A DNA stretch of 6,687 nucleotides from Flavobacteriales bacterium (GTDB lineage: Bacteria; Bacteroidota; Bacteroidia; Flavobacteriales_F; PHOS-HE28). The DNA lies in NCBI GenBank assembly GCA_020854015.1, contig JADZGG010000024.1, positions 1 to 6,687 of the forward strand, read 5' to 3'. Below, one piece after another: positions 1 through 6,314 of the stretch; the stretch's first letter is position 1, and each line of letters opens with the position of its first letter. The position numbers and the translations under genes are program-made. Under the pieces are notes generated by a model. It saw nothing but the letters and a program-made list of their open reading frames with translations. It ran no database searches and was not told the origin of the DNA.

Positions 1-638
1 CCGCTCCATTGCACGGCGAGGTCCTTGTCGAGGTAGGCGTACCAACACCGTTTGTTGCCTTTGCCATCCTGACTGAACATGTTGAGCAGATGATGCTGTC
101 CGTCAGGTGAGGTGACGATGCGTTCCTGCTGTGCGAAGGCGAGACCGAGGCTGAGCAGGATGGGGTCGGGCAGGGGCCTGCGAGGAAGCGTGTTGCTAAG
201 GTCTCCGCTCATGGGCTGGTCGAATGAGGCAATGCGTTGGAAACCGGAAATGCTTACCGGACCGTTGGCCACCACCGAGCCCACGCCGAACTCCGCGCTC
301 TTCTTCTGGTTCGACACGAAGAGCACCTTCATCTCTCCATCACTGATGATCGGGCTCATGCCGTTCCATTTCAGACCGTCGAAGGTCATGTCCTTCAACG
401 TGACCTCTTCGGAAGGCTGCAGCTGCGCGTCCAGCCGTACCACCTTGTGCACAGGCCCTTCGGACACGTAGAGCAATGCACGGCCATCGACACCGAGCAC
501 GCCATCAACAACGGTATGCAGATCGCCTTGCGCGTTCTTGATCACCCGGCTGAAGGGCTTGCCTTGTTGCACTCCGGTCTGGGCCAGGAGCGCTGTGGAA
601 GTGGCGAGTGCAACAACGAGTAAGATGAAGCGGCGCAT
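1..638 (-). CDS. Secreted protein of unknown function, 5' part only
   Basis: An open frame starts at the ATG at 638 and runs off the window edge, giving 212 complete residues with no stop. It opens with a clear Sec signal peptide: MRRF, a hydrophobic stretch LLVVALATSTALL, then a cleavage-like Ala-Gln (residues 19-20), a common Bacteroidota pattern. The mature part alternates short hydrophobic strands with polar turns (for example ALLYVSEG at 54-61, MKVLFVSN at 103-110, RIVTSPDG at 173-180, then CWYAYLDKD at 198-206 and a Trp at 211). This fits a beta-propeller-like repeat protein. I do not recognise a named family. The start lies 54 bases after the CHAP gene on the same strand, so co-transcription is possible. 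No catalytic motif is visible. A periplasmic or surface location is inferred from the signal peptide only; a sorting domain, if any, would lie outside the window. Confidence 0.8.
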   Translation of the reverse strand, partial: MRRFILLVVALATSTALLAQTGVQQGKPFSRVIKNAQGDLHTVVDGVLGVDGRALLYVSEGPVHKVVRLDAQLQPSEEVTLKDMTFDGLKWNGMSPIISDGEMKVLFVSNQKKSAEFGVGSVVANGPVSISGFQRIASFDQPMSGDLSNTLPRRPLPDPILLSLGLAFAQQERIVTSPDGQHHLLNMFSQDGKGNKRCWYAYLDKDLAVQWS

Positions 639-692
639 GGGATGGAGCATTGGTCACGCTGAAAGTAAGGATCAAGAAGGAAACGTCAGCGC

Positions 693-1289
693 TCATGGCA
701 TCCGCAGCCAGCCGAGCACGCGCTTGTTGTCGATCCGCCAGCGCCCGTCGATGAGGTCCAGGTCGTAGGTGTCGCGTGGACTACCGGTGTTCTGCTGGAT
801 CACTTCCACTTCGCCATCGGCCACTTTGCTGACGATCGCGACATGCCCATAACTGTTCACACGAGAACCATCGATCACGAGCAGGTCTCCTTCCTTCGGC
901 ATGGTACTGCTGTTGTTGCTGAACTGCACCAGCCCGCGCGCCGTATTGAACGTGCTGTCCGCCAATGCCGGGTCGAAGAGGTCCTTCGCGTGGCCGTAGC
1001 TGTTGGGCATGCGGTGGTGATAGTGTTCGAGGTAGTAGCGCTTCACGAACTCCACACACTGGTACTTCAGGCCCACATTGTAGCCGTCCACCGTATTGCG
1101 GCCATGCACGGCGCTCATACCAGCATTGTAGTACACCACCACGCCGTTCAAGCTGTCGAGCGGGGCACCGGCCACATGTGAAGTGTTGTCCGTCGGCGGC
1201 CCACCACAGGATCGGGAGACTTCGTACACGATCCACCAACCGACAACGGCCCCGATCAGCAACAGAACGATGAGCAGGAGGCGACGCAT
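693..1289 (-). CDS. Membrane-anchored CHAP-domain amidase/peptidase
   Basis: A 198-residue protein. An uncleaved N-terminal anchor or signal (residues 4-22, RLLLIVLLLIGAVVGWW style) is followed by a CHAP (NlpC/P60-like) domain. The catalytic cysteine is Cys78 in GLKYQCVEF, the histidine His149 in SYGHVAIV, and the likely third residue Asn167 in VIQQNTG. The Cys-His and His-Asn spacings (71 and 18) resemble the amidase half of bacterial glutathionylspermidine synthetase/amidase as I remember it, and KYQCVEF also resembles that subgroup. CHAP enzymes cut amide bonds in peptidoglycan peptides or in glutathionylspermidine. The membrane anchor and lack of a synthetase domain make an envelope-side role plausible, but the substrate is not known. 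I chose the ATG at 1289 over an in-frame GTG at 1322: it places the hydrophobic segment directly after the basic Met-Arg-Arg, and an AGGTGA lies 8 bases upstream. It follows nupC by 114 bases. Confidence 0.85.
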   Translation of the reverse strand: MRRLLLIVLLLIGAVVGWWIVYEVSRSCGGPPTDNTSHVAGAPLDSLNGVVVYYNAGMSAVHGRNTVDGYNVGLKYQCVEFVKRYYLEHYHHRMPNSYGHAKDLFDPALADSTFNTARGLVQFSNNSSTMPKEGDLLVIDGSRVNSYGHVAIVSKVADGEVEVIQQNTGSPRDTYDLDLIDGRWRIDNKRVLGWLRMP

Positions 1290-1403
1290 GTAGGCGGTCA
1301 CCTGATCAGGGAAGAAGGACACTGGCTAAGCCTGACGCGAACTTCTTTCTTCGACCTTCAGCCATCTGCCGTCGCCGATCAGCCATTGACATCTTCGCAC
1401 CAC

Positions 1404-2678
1404 TCACATGATGATCCCTGCGATCGTCGCGCTGAGGTAGCTGGCCAGCGTTCCGCAGAACAGCGCCTTCAGTCCGAGCTTGGCCAGGTCCGCGCGACGG
1501 CTGGGCGCGAGCTCGCCGATGCCACCGATCTGCATGCCCACACTGCTGAAGTTCGCGAAGCCGCAGATGGCGAAGCTCACGATCAGCAGGCCTTTCTCCG
1601 TGAGGATGGGGATGGTCTTGTCGGTGAGGCTCTTGAACGCAACGAACTCGTTGATGGTGAGTTTCTGACCGAGGAGCGTGGCCACGTTGTTCACGTCCAC
1701 GCTGGGCACCCCCATCGCCCAGGCCATGGGGTAGAAGAGCTTGCCGAAGAACCAGTTCAATGCTGTGGTGCCGTCCGCACCGAACGACGGGTCGTAGAAG
1801 TGGATGAAGTAGGCGATGATCCAGTTGATCATGGCGATGAGCGCGATGAAGCCGATCAGCATGGCGATCACGTTCATGGCGATCTTGAAACCGTCGCCCG
1901 CGCCATGGCCAATGGCATCCACGAGGTTGGTGTAGGTGCTCTTCACCTCGAGCTTCACATTGCCCATGGTCTGGCTCTCCTCCGTTTCAGGGAACACGAT
2001 CTTGCTGATCACCAGCGCGCCCGGTGCGGCCATCAGGCTGGCGGTGAGCAGGAAAGGCGCGAGGTCCATGCCTGCGTTCTTGCCCATGTTCACGTAAACG
2101 ATCAGGATGCCACCGGCAATGCAGGCCAGACTTCCGCTCATGCTGGCGAGCAGCTCGCTCTTCGTCATGCCGGCGAGGTAGGGGCGGATCATCACCTGTG
2201 CTTCCACCTGCCCAACGAAGGCGCTCGCCACGTTGCTCAAGGCTTCGGCACCGCTCACACGCATGATCCAGTTCATGCCTTTGGCGATCACGCTCACCAC
2301 GCGCTGCATCAGGCCGATGTGGTAGAGGATGGCCACCAGCACACAGACCAGGATGATCGTGGCGGTGACGTTGAACGCGAAAACGAAGCCGCCACCCCAG
2401 TAGTTCCCCATGCTGCCGTCGTTCTGTTGCGTGATCACGCCGCCGTACACGAAGGCCGCTCCAGCGCGTGCGAACTCCTCAATGTGCCCCATGCCTTTGC
2501 CGAGCCATTGGAAGAAGCGGGTCACCGGTGGGACCTTCAGCACGAGGAGTGCGATCGCCAGCTGCAAGAGCAGTCCGCTGATCACCAAGCGGTAGTTGAT
2601 GGCCTTGCGGTTGTTGCTGGCCAGAAAGGCCAACAGCAGAATGAAGGCGACACCGAGCAGTCCACTGAATCGTTCCAT
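1404..2678 (-). CDS. nupC: NupC-type concentrative nucleoside transporter (CNT family)
   Basis: A 424-residue inner-membrane protein of usual bacterial CNT length, predicted to import nucleosides with a cation gradient. Hydrophobic segments alternate with the two re-entrant hairpins of the family. The first hairpin motif is at 150-168 (SAFVGQVEAQ then MIRPYL). A NEF motif at 343-345 carries the glutamate that contacts the base in the Vibrio CNT structure. The second signature, CGFANFSSVGMQIGGIGEL at 372-390, supplies the Asn376 and Ser379 that bind ribose in that structure. The C-terminus (LASYLSATIAGIIM) is also typical. The unusual point is GQVEAQ where the family normally has GQ(T/S)EAP. 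The start ATG at 2678 lies 15 bases after the preceding gene's stop, which points to co-transcription. Nucleoside specificity cannot be read from the sequence. Family assignment is firm; the gene symbol follows the family's common name. Confidence 0.93.
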   Translation of the reverse strand: MERFSGLLGVAFILLLAFLASNNRKAINYRLVISGLLLQLAIALLVLKVPPVTRFFQWLGKGMGHIEEFARAGAAFVYGGVITQQNDGSMGNYWGGGFVFAFNVTATIILVCVLVAILYHIGLMQRVVSVIAKGMNWIMRVSGAEALSNVASAFVGQVEAQVMIRPYLAGMTKSELLASMSGSLACIAGGILIVYVNMGKNAGMDLAPFLLTASLMAAPGALVISKIVFPETEESQTMGNVKLEVKSTYTNLVDAIGHGAGDGFKIAMNVIAMLIGFIALIAMINWIIAYFIHFYDPSFGADGTTALNWFFGKLFYPMAWAMGVPSVDVNNVATLLGQKLTINEFVAFKSLTDKTIPILTEKGLLIVSFAICGFANFSSVGMQIGGIGELAPSRRADLAKLGLKALFCGTLASYLSATIAGIIM

Positions 2679-2693
2679 GGTCTAACAAGTGGT

Positions 2694-3791
2694 TCAGGAA
2701 GTGGGGTTCTTGGCTTTGTCCTCCCCTAGGTGCAACAGGTTGCGTCGCACCCAGCGGGGCAGCAGGATCAGGCCGATGGCGATGTAGGGGTAGTAGCTGA
2801 TGAGGCGCCACAGGAACGCAAGGGCCGGGGCCAGGCCGGTGGGTATGAAGACGCCGAGGAAGTCGTTGAAGATGATCTCCGCGATGCCGCTGCCACCGGG
2901 TGTTGGCATCAGCAGCACGATGATGCCCATGATCACCTGCTTGGCGTAGATGGTGAGGTCGTTGCTGAAACCGGTGCCAGGCTGAAAGGCATGCACGATG
3001 CAATTGACGATGGAATAGCGCGCGGTCCAACTAAGGAATGTGGCGAGCATGGCGGGCCACCAATAGTCCCAACCGCGCTGCTTCAGGCCGGCGGCTGCGG
3101 TGATCAGTTGGTCGCCGGTGGTGACCATGCCTCGGCGCCAACGGCGCAGGCCCTTCAGCGAGAAGATGCCCACCAACGCCCGCTTCACGAAGGTGGGGTT
3201 CACGAACAGCGCGTAGGCCACGAAGAGCTTGTACACCACGATGATCGCATAGACCACCCAGAAAGTGACGAAGAAGCCGCCGCCCCACCAGCCGCTGCCG
3301 GTGTCCACCCCGCTGAACAGCGACTCGCGGCCAACGAGGAAGTACACCAGCGGTGCCATCAACGCGATGAAGATGCCGTCCAGGAAAGAGGTGAAGGTGA
3401 TGACCGTGATGCTCTTGCCCGCATCGATGCCTTCACGGGAAAGGATCACGATGGCGAAGAAGAAGCCGCCGCCGATGATGCCCGGTGCGATCGCGCTGGC
3501 GAACTCCCAGAGCATCACCACCACGAACGTGCGCCACCAACTGAGCTGCTTGTCCGTAAGGTGATGGATGCGGACCATGTACATCCAGTCGCGCACCACC
3601 AGGCTGAGGAAGGCGAGGAACATCCACCAGGTGCTGAACCAGCTCCAGGTCACGTTCTGCAAGGCCTGCCCACCGCTGGAGCGCCATACGAGGAGGGCGG
3701 TGATGCCCAGGCCGATGATGACCGGCAGCAGCACCTTGCCCGTGCTGAACGAGCGTAGGAATTTCCGGGCGTCCTGTTCCGCGGTGGTCAT
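2694..3791 (-). CDS. Lysylphosphatidylglycerol synthase TM-domain (UPF0104/YbhN-like) membrane protein
   Basis: A 365-residue polytopic membrane protein with about eight hydrophobic segments between residues 20 and 345. It matches the transmembrane 'flippase' domain of MprF (PF03706) by its hallmark PTPGGSGIAE at 296-305, preceded by a long helix (KQVIMGIIVLLM) and followed by the terminal FLWRLISYYPYIAIG segment with conserved Arg329. PGIIGGG at 103-109 is the matching first-half loop. There is no soluble aminoacyl-transferase domain, so it should not make lysyl-lipids itself. Stand-alone members are thought to move lipids or lipid-linked intermediates, but the substrate here is unknown. The N-terminal 19 residues are cytoplasmic-looking and charged. 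The ATG at 3791 is 39 bases after the stop of the small transporter subunit, and the stop is 15 bases before nupC, so it sits in the middle of a transport operon. Confidence 0.9.
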   Translation of the reverse strand: MTTAEQDARKFLRSFSTGKVLLPVIIGLGITALLVWRSSGGQALQNVTWSWFSTWWMFLAFLSLVVRDWMYMVRIHHLTDKQLSWWRTFVVVMLWEFASAIAPGIIGGGFFFAIVILSREGIDAGKSITVITFTSFLDGIFIALMAPLVYFLVGRESLFSGVDTGSGWWGGGFFVTFWVVYAIIVVYKLFVAYALFVNPTFVKRALVGIFSLKGLRRWRRGMVTTGDQLITAAAGLKQRGWDYWWPAMLATFLSWTARYSIVNCIVHAFQPGTGFSNDLTIYAKQVIMGIIVLLMPTPGGSGIAEIIFNDFLGVFIPTGLAPALAFLWRLISYYPYIAIGLILLPRWVRRNLLHLGEDKAKNPTS

Positions 3792-3830
3792 GCGCGGTCG
3801 CGTGGTGCTGCGTTCACGATCAAGCGAAGA

Positions 3831-3965
3831 TCACTCGTCGTCGTCCGTATAACTGTCCGGTTCCGGTCGCTGTGGTGCTGTGAGCACGCGGTAGAAGAAG
3901 TAGGCGGTCAGCGATGCGACAGTGCCCATCGACAGGACCATGAGGGTAAGGGCGGAGCTGTTCAT
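3831..3965 (-). CDS. MetS-like small subunit of NSS amino-acid transporter (44 aa)
   Basis: A 44-residue protein: one transmembrane helix (about residues 5-27, ALTLMVLSMGTVASLTAYFF), a short basic stretch, and an acidic tail ending DSYTDDDE. Its ATG (3965-3963) overlaps the TGA of the upstream symporter (3964-3962) in an ATGA, the usual arrangement for translational coupling. Length, N-terminal helix starting directly after MNSSA, and position immediately behind a neurotransmitter:sodium symporter all match the MetS/MaaP small-subunit family, first described with MetP of Corynebacterium glutamicum, where both subunits are needed for methionine and alanine uptake. The role here, as a partner or stabiliser of the adjacent transporter, is inferred from context and topology. 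The same frame stays open upstream to 4223, but that extension lies inside the symporter gene and reads as charged, low-hydrophobicity shadow sequence, so the short form is the real one. Confidence 0.85.
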   Translation of the reverse strand: MNSSALTLMVLSMGTVASLTAYFFYRVLTAPQRPEPDSYTDDDE

Positions 3966-5506
3966 GCCTTGGAGTGTTTGAGCTTGGCCACGCGCTTCAG
4001 GTAGGCCACACGAACGAACCAGCTTATCGTGAGGAACATCAGCAGAAGCAAGGCGCGAGCGCCGTGCACCTGCCAGGGAAGACCGGTGGCGGTGATCTTC
4101 TCCCAGATGCCGGGCAACGAGGCGAAGAACACACCGCCGATGAACAGCGGTGTCACGAACTTGATGATGAAACGATAGGCGAGGGGGACCTGGATGTCCG
4201 CGCCGGTGGTGATCTCCTTCCACCCTTTGTCCATGCCGAAGACCCAGGCGAAAAGGATGATCTCGGAGAGGGCGAAAACCACCAGGCCGACCGTTCCCGC
4301 CCAGTAGTCATACTCATCGAAAACGCCTTCGTTGAAGTAAAGCACGGTGGGCAGACCGAGCACCAGCACGATGACCCCGAAGAACCACGCCGCAGGCTTT
4401 CGCTTCCAGCCGAACTCGTTCTCCAGGAAGCCCAGCACAGGGGTGCCCATGGCCAGCGAACTGGTGATGCCCGCGAAGAACAAGAGTCCGAACCAGCATA
4501 CGCCAGCGATCATGCCGAGCGTGGGGCCCCATTGGGTGAACAGGTAAGGCAGCGTCTTGAAACCGAGCCCGAGCCCTCCCGTCTGCGTCAGCTCCACAAC
4601 TTTTTCAATACCGAGGTAGCCGATGCTGATGGGGATGATGATGGAAGCCCCGAGCACCACTTCCACGAACTCGTTCATCCAGCCAGCGCTCATGGCGTTC
4701 AGTGCGATGTCGTCCTTCTTCTTCACATAACTCGCATAGCACTGGATGCTGCCCATGCCGACGCTCAACGTGAAGAAGATCTGACCGGCTGCTGCCAGCC
4801 ACACCTTCGCGCTCCAAATGCTGCTGTAGTCCGGGGTCCACAGGAAGTTGAGGCCCATGGTCCCATCATTCACCGCACCGTGGTGACCAGCCTTCAAGGT
4901 AACGCCCATCACGGCGAGCACGATGCCGAAGATGATGAGCAAGGGCATGCCGATCTTGGCCACTTTCTCCACCCCGCCGCTCAACCCTTGCGCCAGGATC
5001 CAAGTGTTCAGGAAGAGGCAGATGAGCCAGAACACGATGGGCTCAAAGGGTATGCCCGTAGTGGAGGTGTTGATGTTGATGTAGTCGCCGAAGAACGCCG
5101 CCACCTGTTCGGCGCTCTGTCCGTTGAACGACCCAGCGATGCTATGCCACACGTAACTCAGTGTCCAGCTTTCGAGGTAACAGTAATAGGCCGCGACGGC
5201 GATGTTGGTGAAGATCCCGAACACGCCGATGTATTTCCACAAGGCGCGCTTCGGGTCCATCTCATGAAGGATGAAAGGCGTACTGTGATTGCCTTTCCGA
5301 CCTCCGAATCGGCCCATGGCCCATTCCACCCAAAGGAGCGGTATGCCCATGAGCAGGAAGCAAACGAGATAGGGGATGATGAAGGCTCCACCTCCGTTCT
5401 GTATGGCTTGAACAGGGAAGCGCAGGAAGTTACCAAGGCCAACAGCGTTCCCTGCCATGGCCAAGATCAATCCCACACGAGAGCCCCATGAATCGGTCTG
5501 CGACAT
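3962..5506 (-). CDS. LeuT-like sodium:amino-acid symporter (NSS/SLC6 family)
   Basis: A 514-residue, 12-helix inner-membrane transporter, nearly the length of Aquifex LeuT (519). The first helix (GNAVGLGNFLRFP, 19-31) and the next 40 residues are close to LeuT as I recall it. Numbered here with the LeuT equivalent in brackets: sodium site 1 is Ala21 (22), Asn26 (27), Thr246 (254), Asn278 (286); sodium site 2 is Gly19, Val22, Ala345 (351), Thr348 (354), Ser349 (355). Gate residues Arg29 (30), Asp400 (404), Tyr108 and Phe245 (253) are kept. Glu282 (290) replaces bound chloride, so transport should be chloride-independent. Pocket residues Phe259 and Ile359 are Met251 and Met353 here. It probably imports a hydrophobic or sulfur amino acid; the substrate is not proven. 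I chose the ATG at 5506 because MSQTDSWGSR aligns with the LeuT N-terminus; an in-frame GTG at 5545 adds 13 unlike residues. The stop overlaps the small-subunit start. Confidence 0.93.
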   Translation of the reverse strand: MSQTDSWGSRVGLILAMAGNAVGLGNFLRFPVQAIQNGGGAFIIPYLVCFLLMGIPLLWVEWAMGRFGGRKGNHSTPFILHEMDPKRALWKYIGVFGIFTNIAVAAYYCYLESWTLSYVWHSIAGSFNGQSAEQVAAFFGDYININTSTTGIPFEPIVFWLICLFLNTWILAQGLSGGVEKVAKIGMPLLIIFGIVLAVMGVTLKAGHHGAVNDGTMGLNFLWTPDYSSIWSAKVWLAAAGQIFFTLSVGMGSIQCYASYVKKKDDIALNAMSAGWMNEFVEVVLGASIIIPISIGYLGIEKVVELTQTGGLGLGFKTLPYLFTQWGPTLGMIAGVCWFGLLFFAGITSSLAMGTPVLGFLENEFGWKRKPAAWFFGVIVLVLGLPTVLYFNEGVFDEYDYWAGTVGLVVFALSEIILFAWVFGMDKGWKEITTGADIQVPLAYRFIIKFVTPLFIGGVFFASLPGIWEKITATGLPWQVHGARALLLLMFLTISWFVRVAYLKRVAKLKHSKA

Positions 5507-5525
5507 GCGTTCGGTGTTGTGGCGA

Positions 5526-5553
5526 CAAGATAGAAGTTCGGCCACACGGCCAA
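5526..5553 (-). promoter_or_regulatory. Candidate Bacteroidota-type promoter for the symporter operon
   Basis: On the minus strand a TTG (5553-5551) is separated by 18 bases from TATCTTG (5532-5526). This approximates the Bacteroidota pattern of TTTG/TTG at -33 and TAnnTTTG at -7. The expected transcription start near 5520 would leave a leader of only about 14 bases before the ATG at 5506. The two elements flank GGCC repeats at 5551-5548 and 5543-5540, which could form a weak hairpin or operator. The -7 match is imperfect (the final TTTG is TTG), so this is a candidate only. Confidence 0.3.
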
Positions 5554-5606
5554 CGATCCCAACTGACGGTTAAGGAAGGGCAGTGTTCGCCGAATGGTCG
5601 ATGCAG

Positions 5607-5618
5607 CGTTGATCAACG
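5607..5618. promoter_or_regulatory. Perfect 12-bp palindrome, operator candidate
   Basis: CGTTGATCAACG reads identically on both strands. Just outside it lie ATGC (5601-5604) and GCAT (5619-5622), also inverted but offset by two bases, so the symmetry extends to about 22 bases. It lies about 100 bases before the symporter start and 54 bases upstream of the candidate -33 element. Such symmetry suits a dimeric transcription factor; I cannot name the factor. No gene overlaps it. Confidence 0.35.
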
Positions 5619-5624
5619 GCATAC

Positions 5625-5667
5625 CCACACCACGCTTTTCAGAGACCGAAATGAAAAGGCGCTGTGG
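5625..5667 (-). other. Imperfect hairpin in the symporter upstream region
   Basis: Read as minus-strand RNA, a 7-bp stem (CUUUUCA at 5658-5652 with UGAAAAG at 5641-5635) closes a 10-base loop. After a one-base bulge there are two more pairs, a 3x1 internal loop, and an outer 5-bp stem (CCACA at 5667-5663 with UGUGG at 5629-5625). There is no U-tract after it. It may be part of a transcript end, a leader structure if transcription reads through from the nuclease gene, or chance. Confidence 0.3.
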
Positions 5668-5693
5668 ATGCGCAGTTGGATCTGGACTTGAGC

Positions 5694-5721
5694 ACGAACT
5701 GAAGCCCGCGGCCTAGTTCGT
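5694..5721 (-). terminator. Terminator-like hairpin overlapping the DUF151 stop codon
   Basis: The minus strand holds ACGAACT (5721-5715) and its exact complement AGTTCGT (5700-5694). Inside these, AGGCC pairs with GGCTT (one G-U pair) around a GCG loop, with a single unpaired C, so 12 of 28 positions on each arm can pair. The left arm contains the last two codons and the TAG stop (5715-5713) of the DUF151 gene. No U-run follows, so it is not a textbook intrinsic terminator; it could mark or protect the 3' end of that transcript. Confidence 0.4.
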
Positions 5722-6306
5722 CTGCTCCCGCCGCTTGATCTCGTCGCGCAGCTTGCTGGCGCGCTCATAGTCCTCGTCGTTGAGGGCTTGTTCCAGCATC
5801 TCTTTCAGGTCGTCGAGGCTGGCTGATCTGATGCCTTTCTTCTCGGGCTTTTCGGCTTTCTCCACGGGTTCGGTCTCGGGCTTCTCCTCATCACCATCCT
5901 CCACTTTCAGACCTGCGGCGCTCATGATGAACTCGTAGGTGAAGATGGGGCACTCGAAGCGCAGGGCCAGGGCGATGGCGTCGCTGCTGCGGGCATCGAC
6001 CTCGCACTCGGTACCGTTCTGGTCAAGCAGCAGCTTCGCATGGAAGATGCCCTCCACCAGGTCGTTGATCACCACTTCCTTCAGCGTGATGCCGAGGGTG
6101 TCGCTCACGTTCTTGAACAGATCGTGCGTGAGCGGACGTGCCGGTTTGATGTTCTCCACCTGGATAGCGATGGCCTGGGCTTCGACACCACCGATGATGA
6201 TGGGCAGGCGGCGATCACCCTTCACTTCCGCCAGAATGAGCGCATAGGCGCCGGCGTGCGTGTGGCTGTAGGTGATGCGCAGGAACTTCAGCTCGACCTT
6301 CTCCAT
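5713..6306 (-). CDS. Bifunctional nuclease family protein (DUF151 + UVR motif)
   Basis: A 197-residue cytoplasmic protein. Residues 1-133 form a DUF151/BFN domain (PF02577): GAYALILAEVKGDRRLPIIIGG (the core within 19-40), EAQAIAI at 42-48, RPLTHDLF at 57-64 and DARSSDAIALALRF at 104-117 are the family's conserved blocks. A charged linker rich in Glu, Pro and Lys (about 137-160) leads to a UVR (UvrB/UvrC-type) helical hairpin at about 165-194, with EQALNDEDYERASKLRDEI. The domain was named for DNase/RNase activity reported for plant homologues; the bacterial role is unsettled, and the UVR motif suggests protein-protein contacts. I prefer the ATG at 6306 because MEKVELK is where the family begins; an in-frame ATG at 6360 would add 18 residues unlike the family. 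It follows etfA by 93 bases, an order I recall as common in Bacteroidota. Confidence 0.93.
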   Translation of the reverse strand: MEKVELKFLRITYSHTHAGAYALILAEVKGDRRLPIIIGGVEAQAIAIQVENIKPARPLTHDLFKNVSDTLGITLKEVVINDLVEGIFHAKLLLDQNGTECEVDARSSDAIALALRFECPIFTYEFIMSAAGLKVEDGDEEKPETEPVEKAEKPEKKGIRSASLDDLKEMLEQALNDEDYERASKLRDEIKRREQTN

Positions 6307-6314
6307 CCTTGGTG

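Noticed and set aside
112..623. Two overlapping plus-strand open frames opposite the secreted protein
   Set aside because: The minus strand has a continuous frame with a clear signal peptide over the same bases; the plus-strand products show no family features.
639..692. Possible promoter between the CHAP gene and the secreted-protein gene
   Set aside because: TACTTTC is only a partial -7 match and no -33 element sits at the right spacing; read-through from the CHAP gene is simpler.
1358..1386. Direct repeat TCAGCCAT (1358-1365 and 1379-1386) before the CHAP gene, 21 bases apart
   Set aside because: The spacing equals two helical turns, but eight bases with one repeat pair and no nearby promoter-like element is too little to call an operator. 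The rest of the 114-base gap (1290-1403) shows no terminator or promoter I can support.
3966..4223. N-terminal extension of the small-subunit frame into the symporter gene
   Set aside because: The extra 86 residues are charged and disordered-looking and lie within the symporter coding region in another frame; the ATGA-overlap start gives a family-like 44-residue protein.
1386..5491. Long plus-strand open frames (1386-2729, 2730-3758, 3974-5491) opposite the membrane-protein genes
   Set aside because: They lie exactly antisense to confidently identified transporters and encode His/Glu/Asp/Arg-rich, low-hydrophobicity sequence, as expected from the complement of hydrophobic NTN codons in GC-rich DNA. 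They show no recognisable domain.
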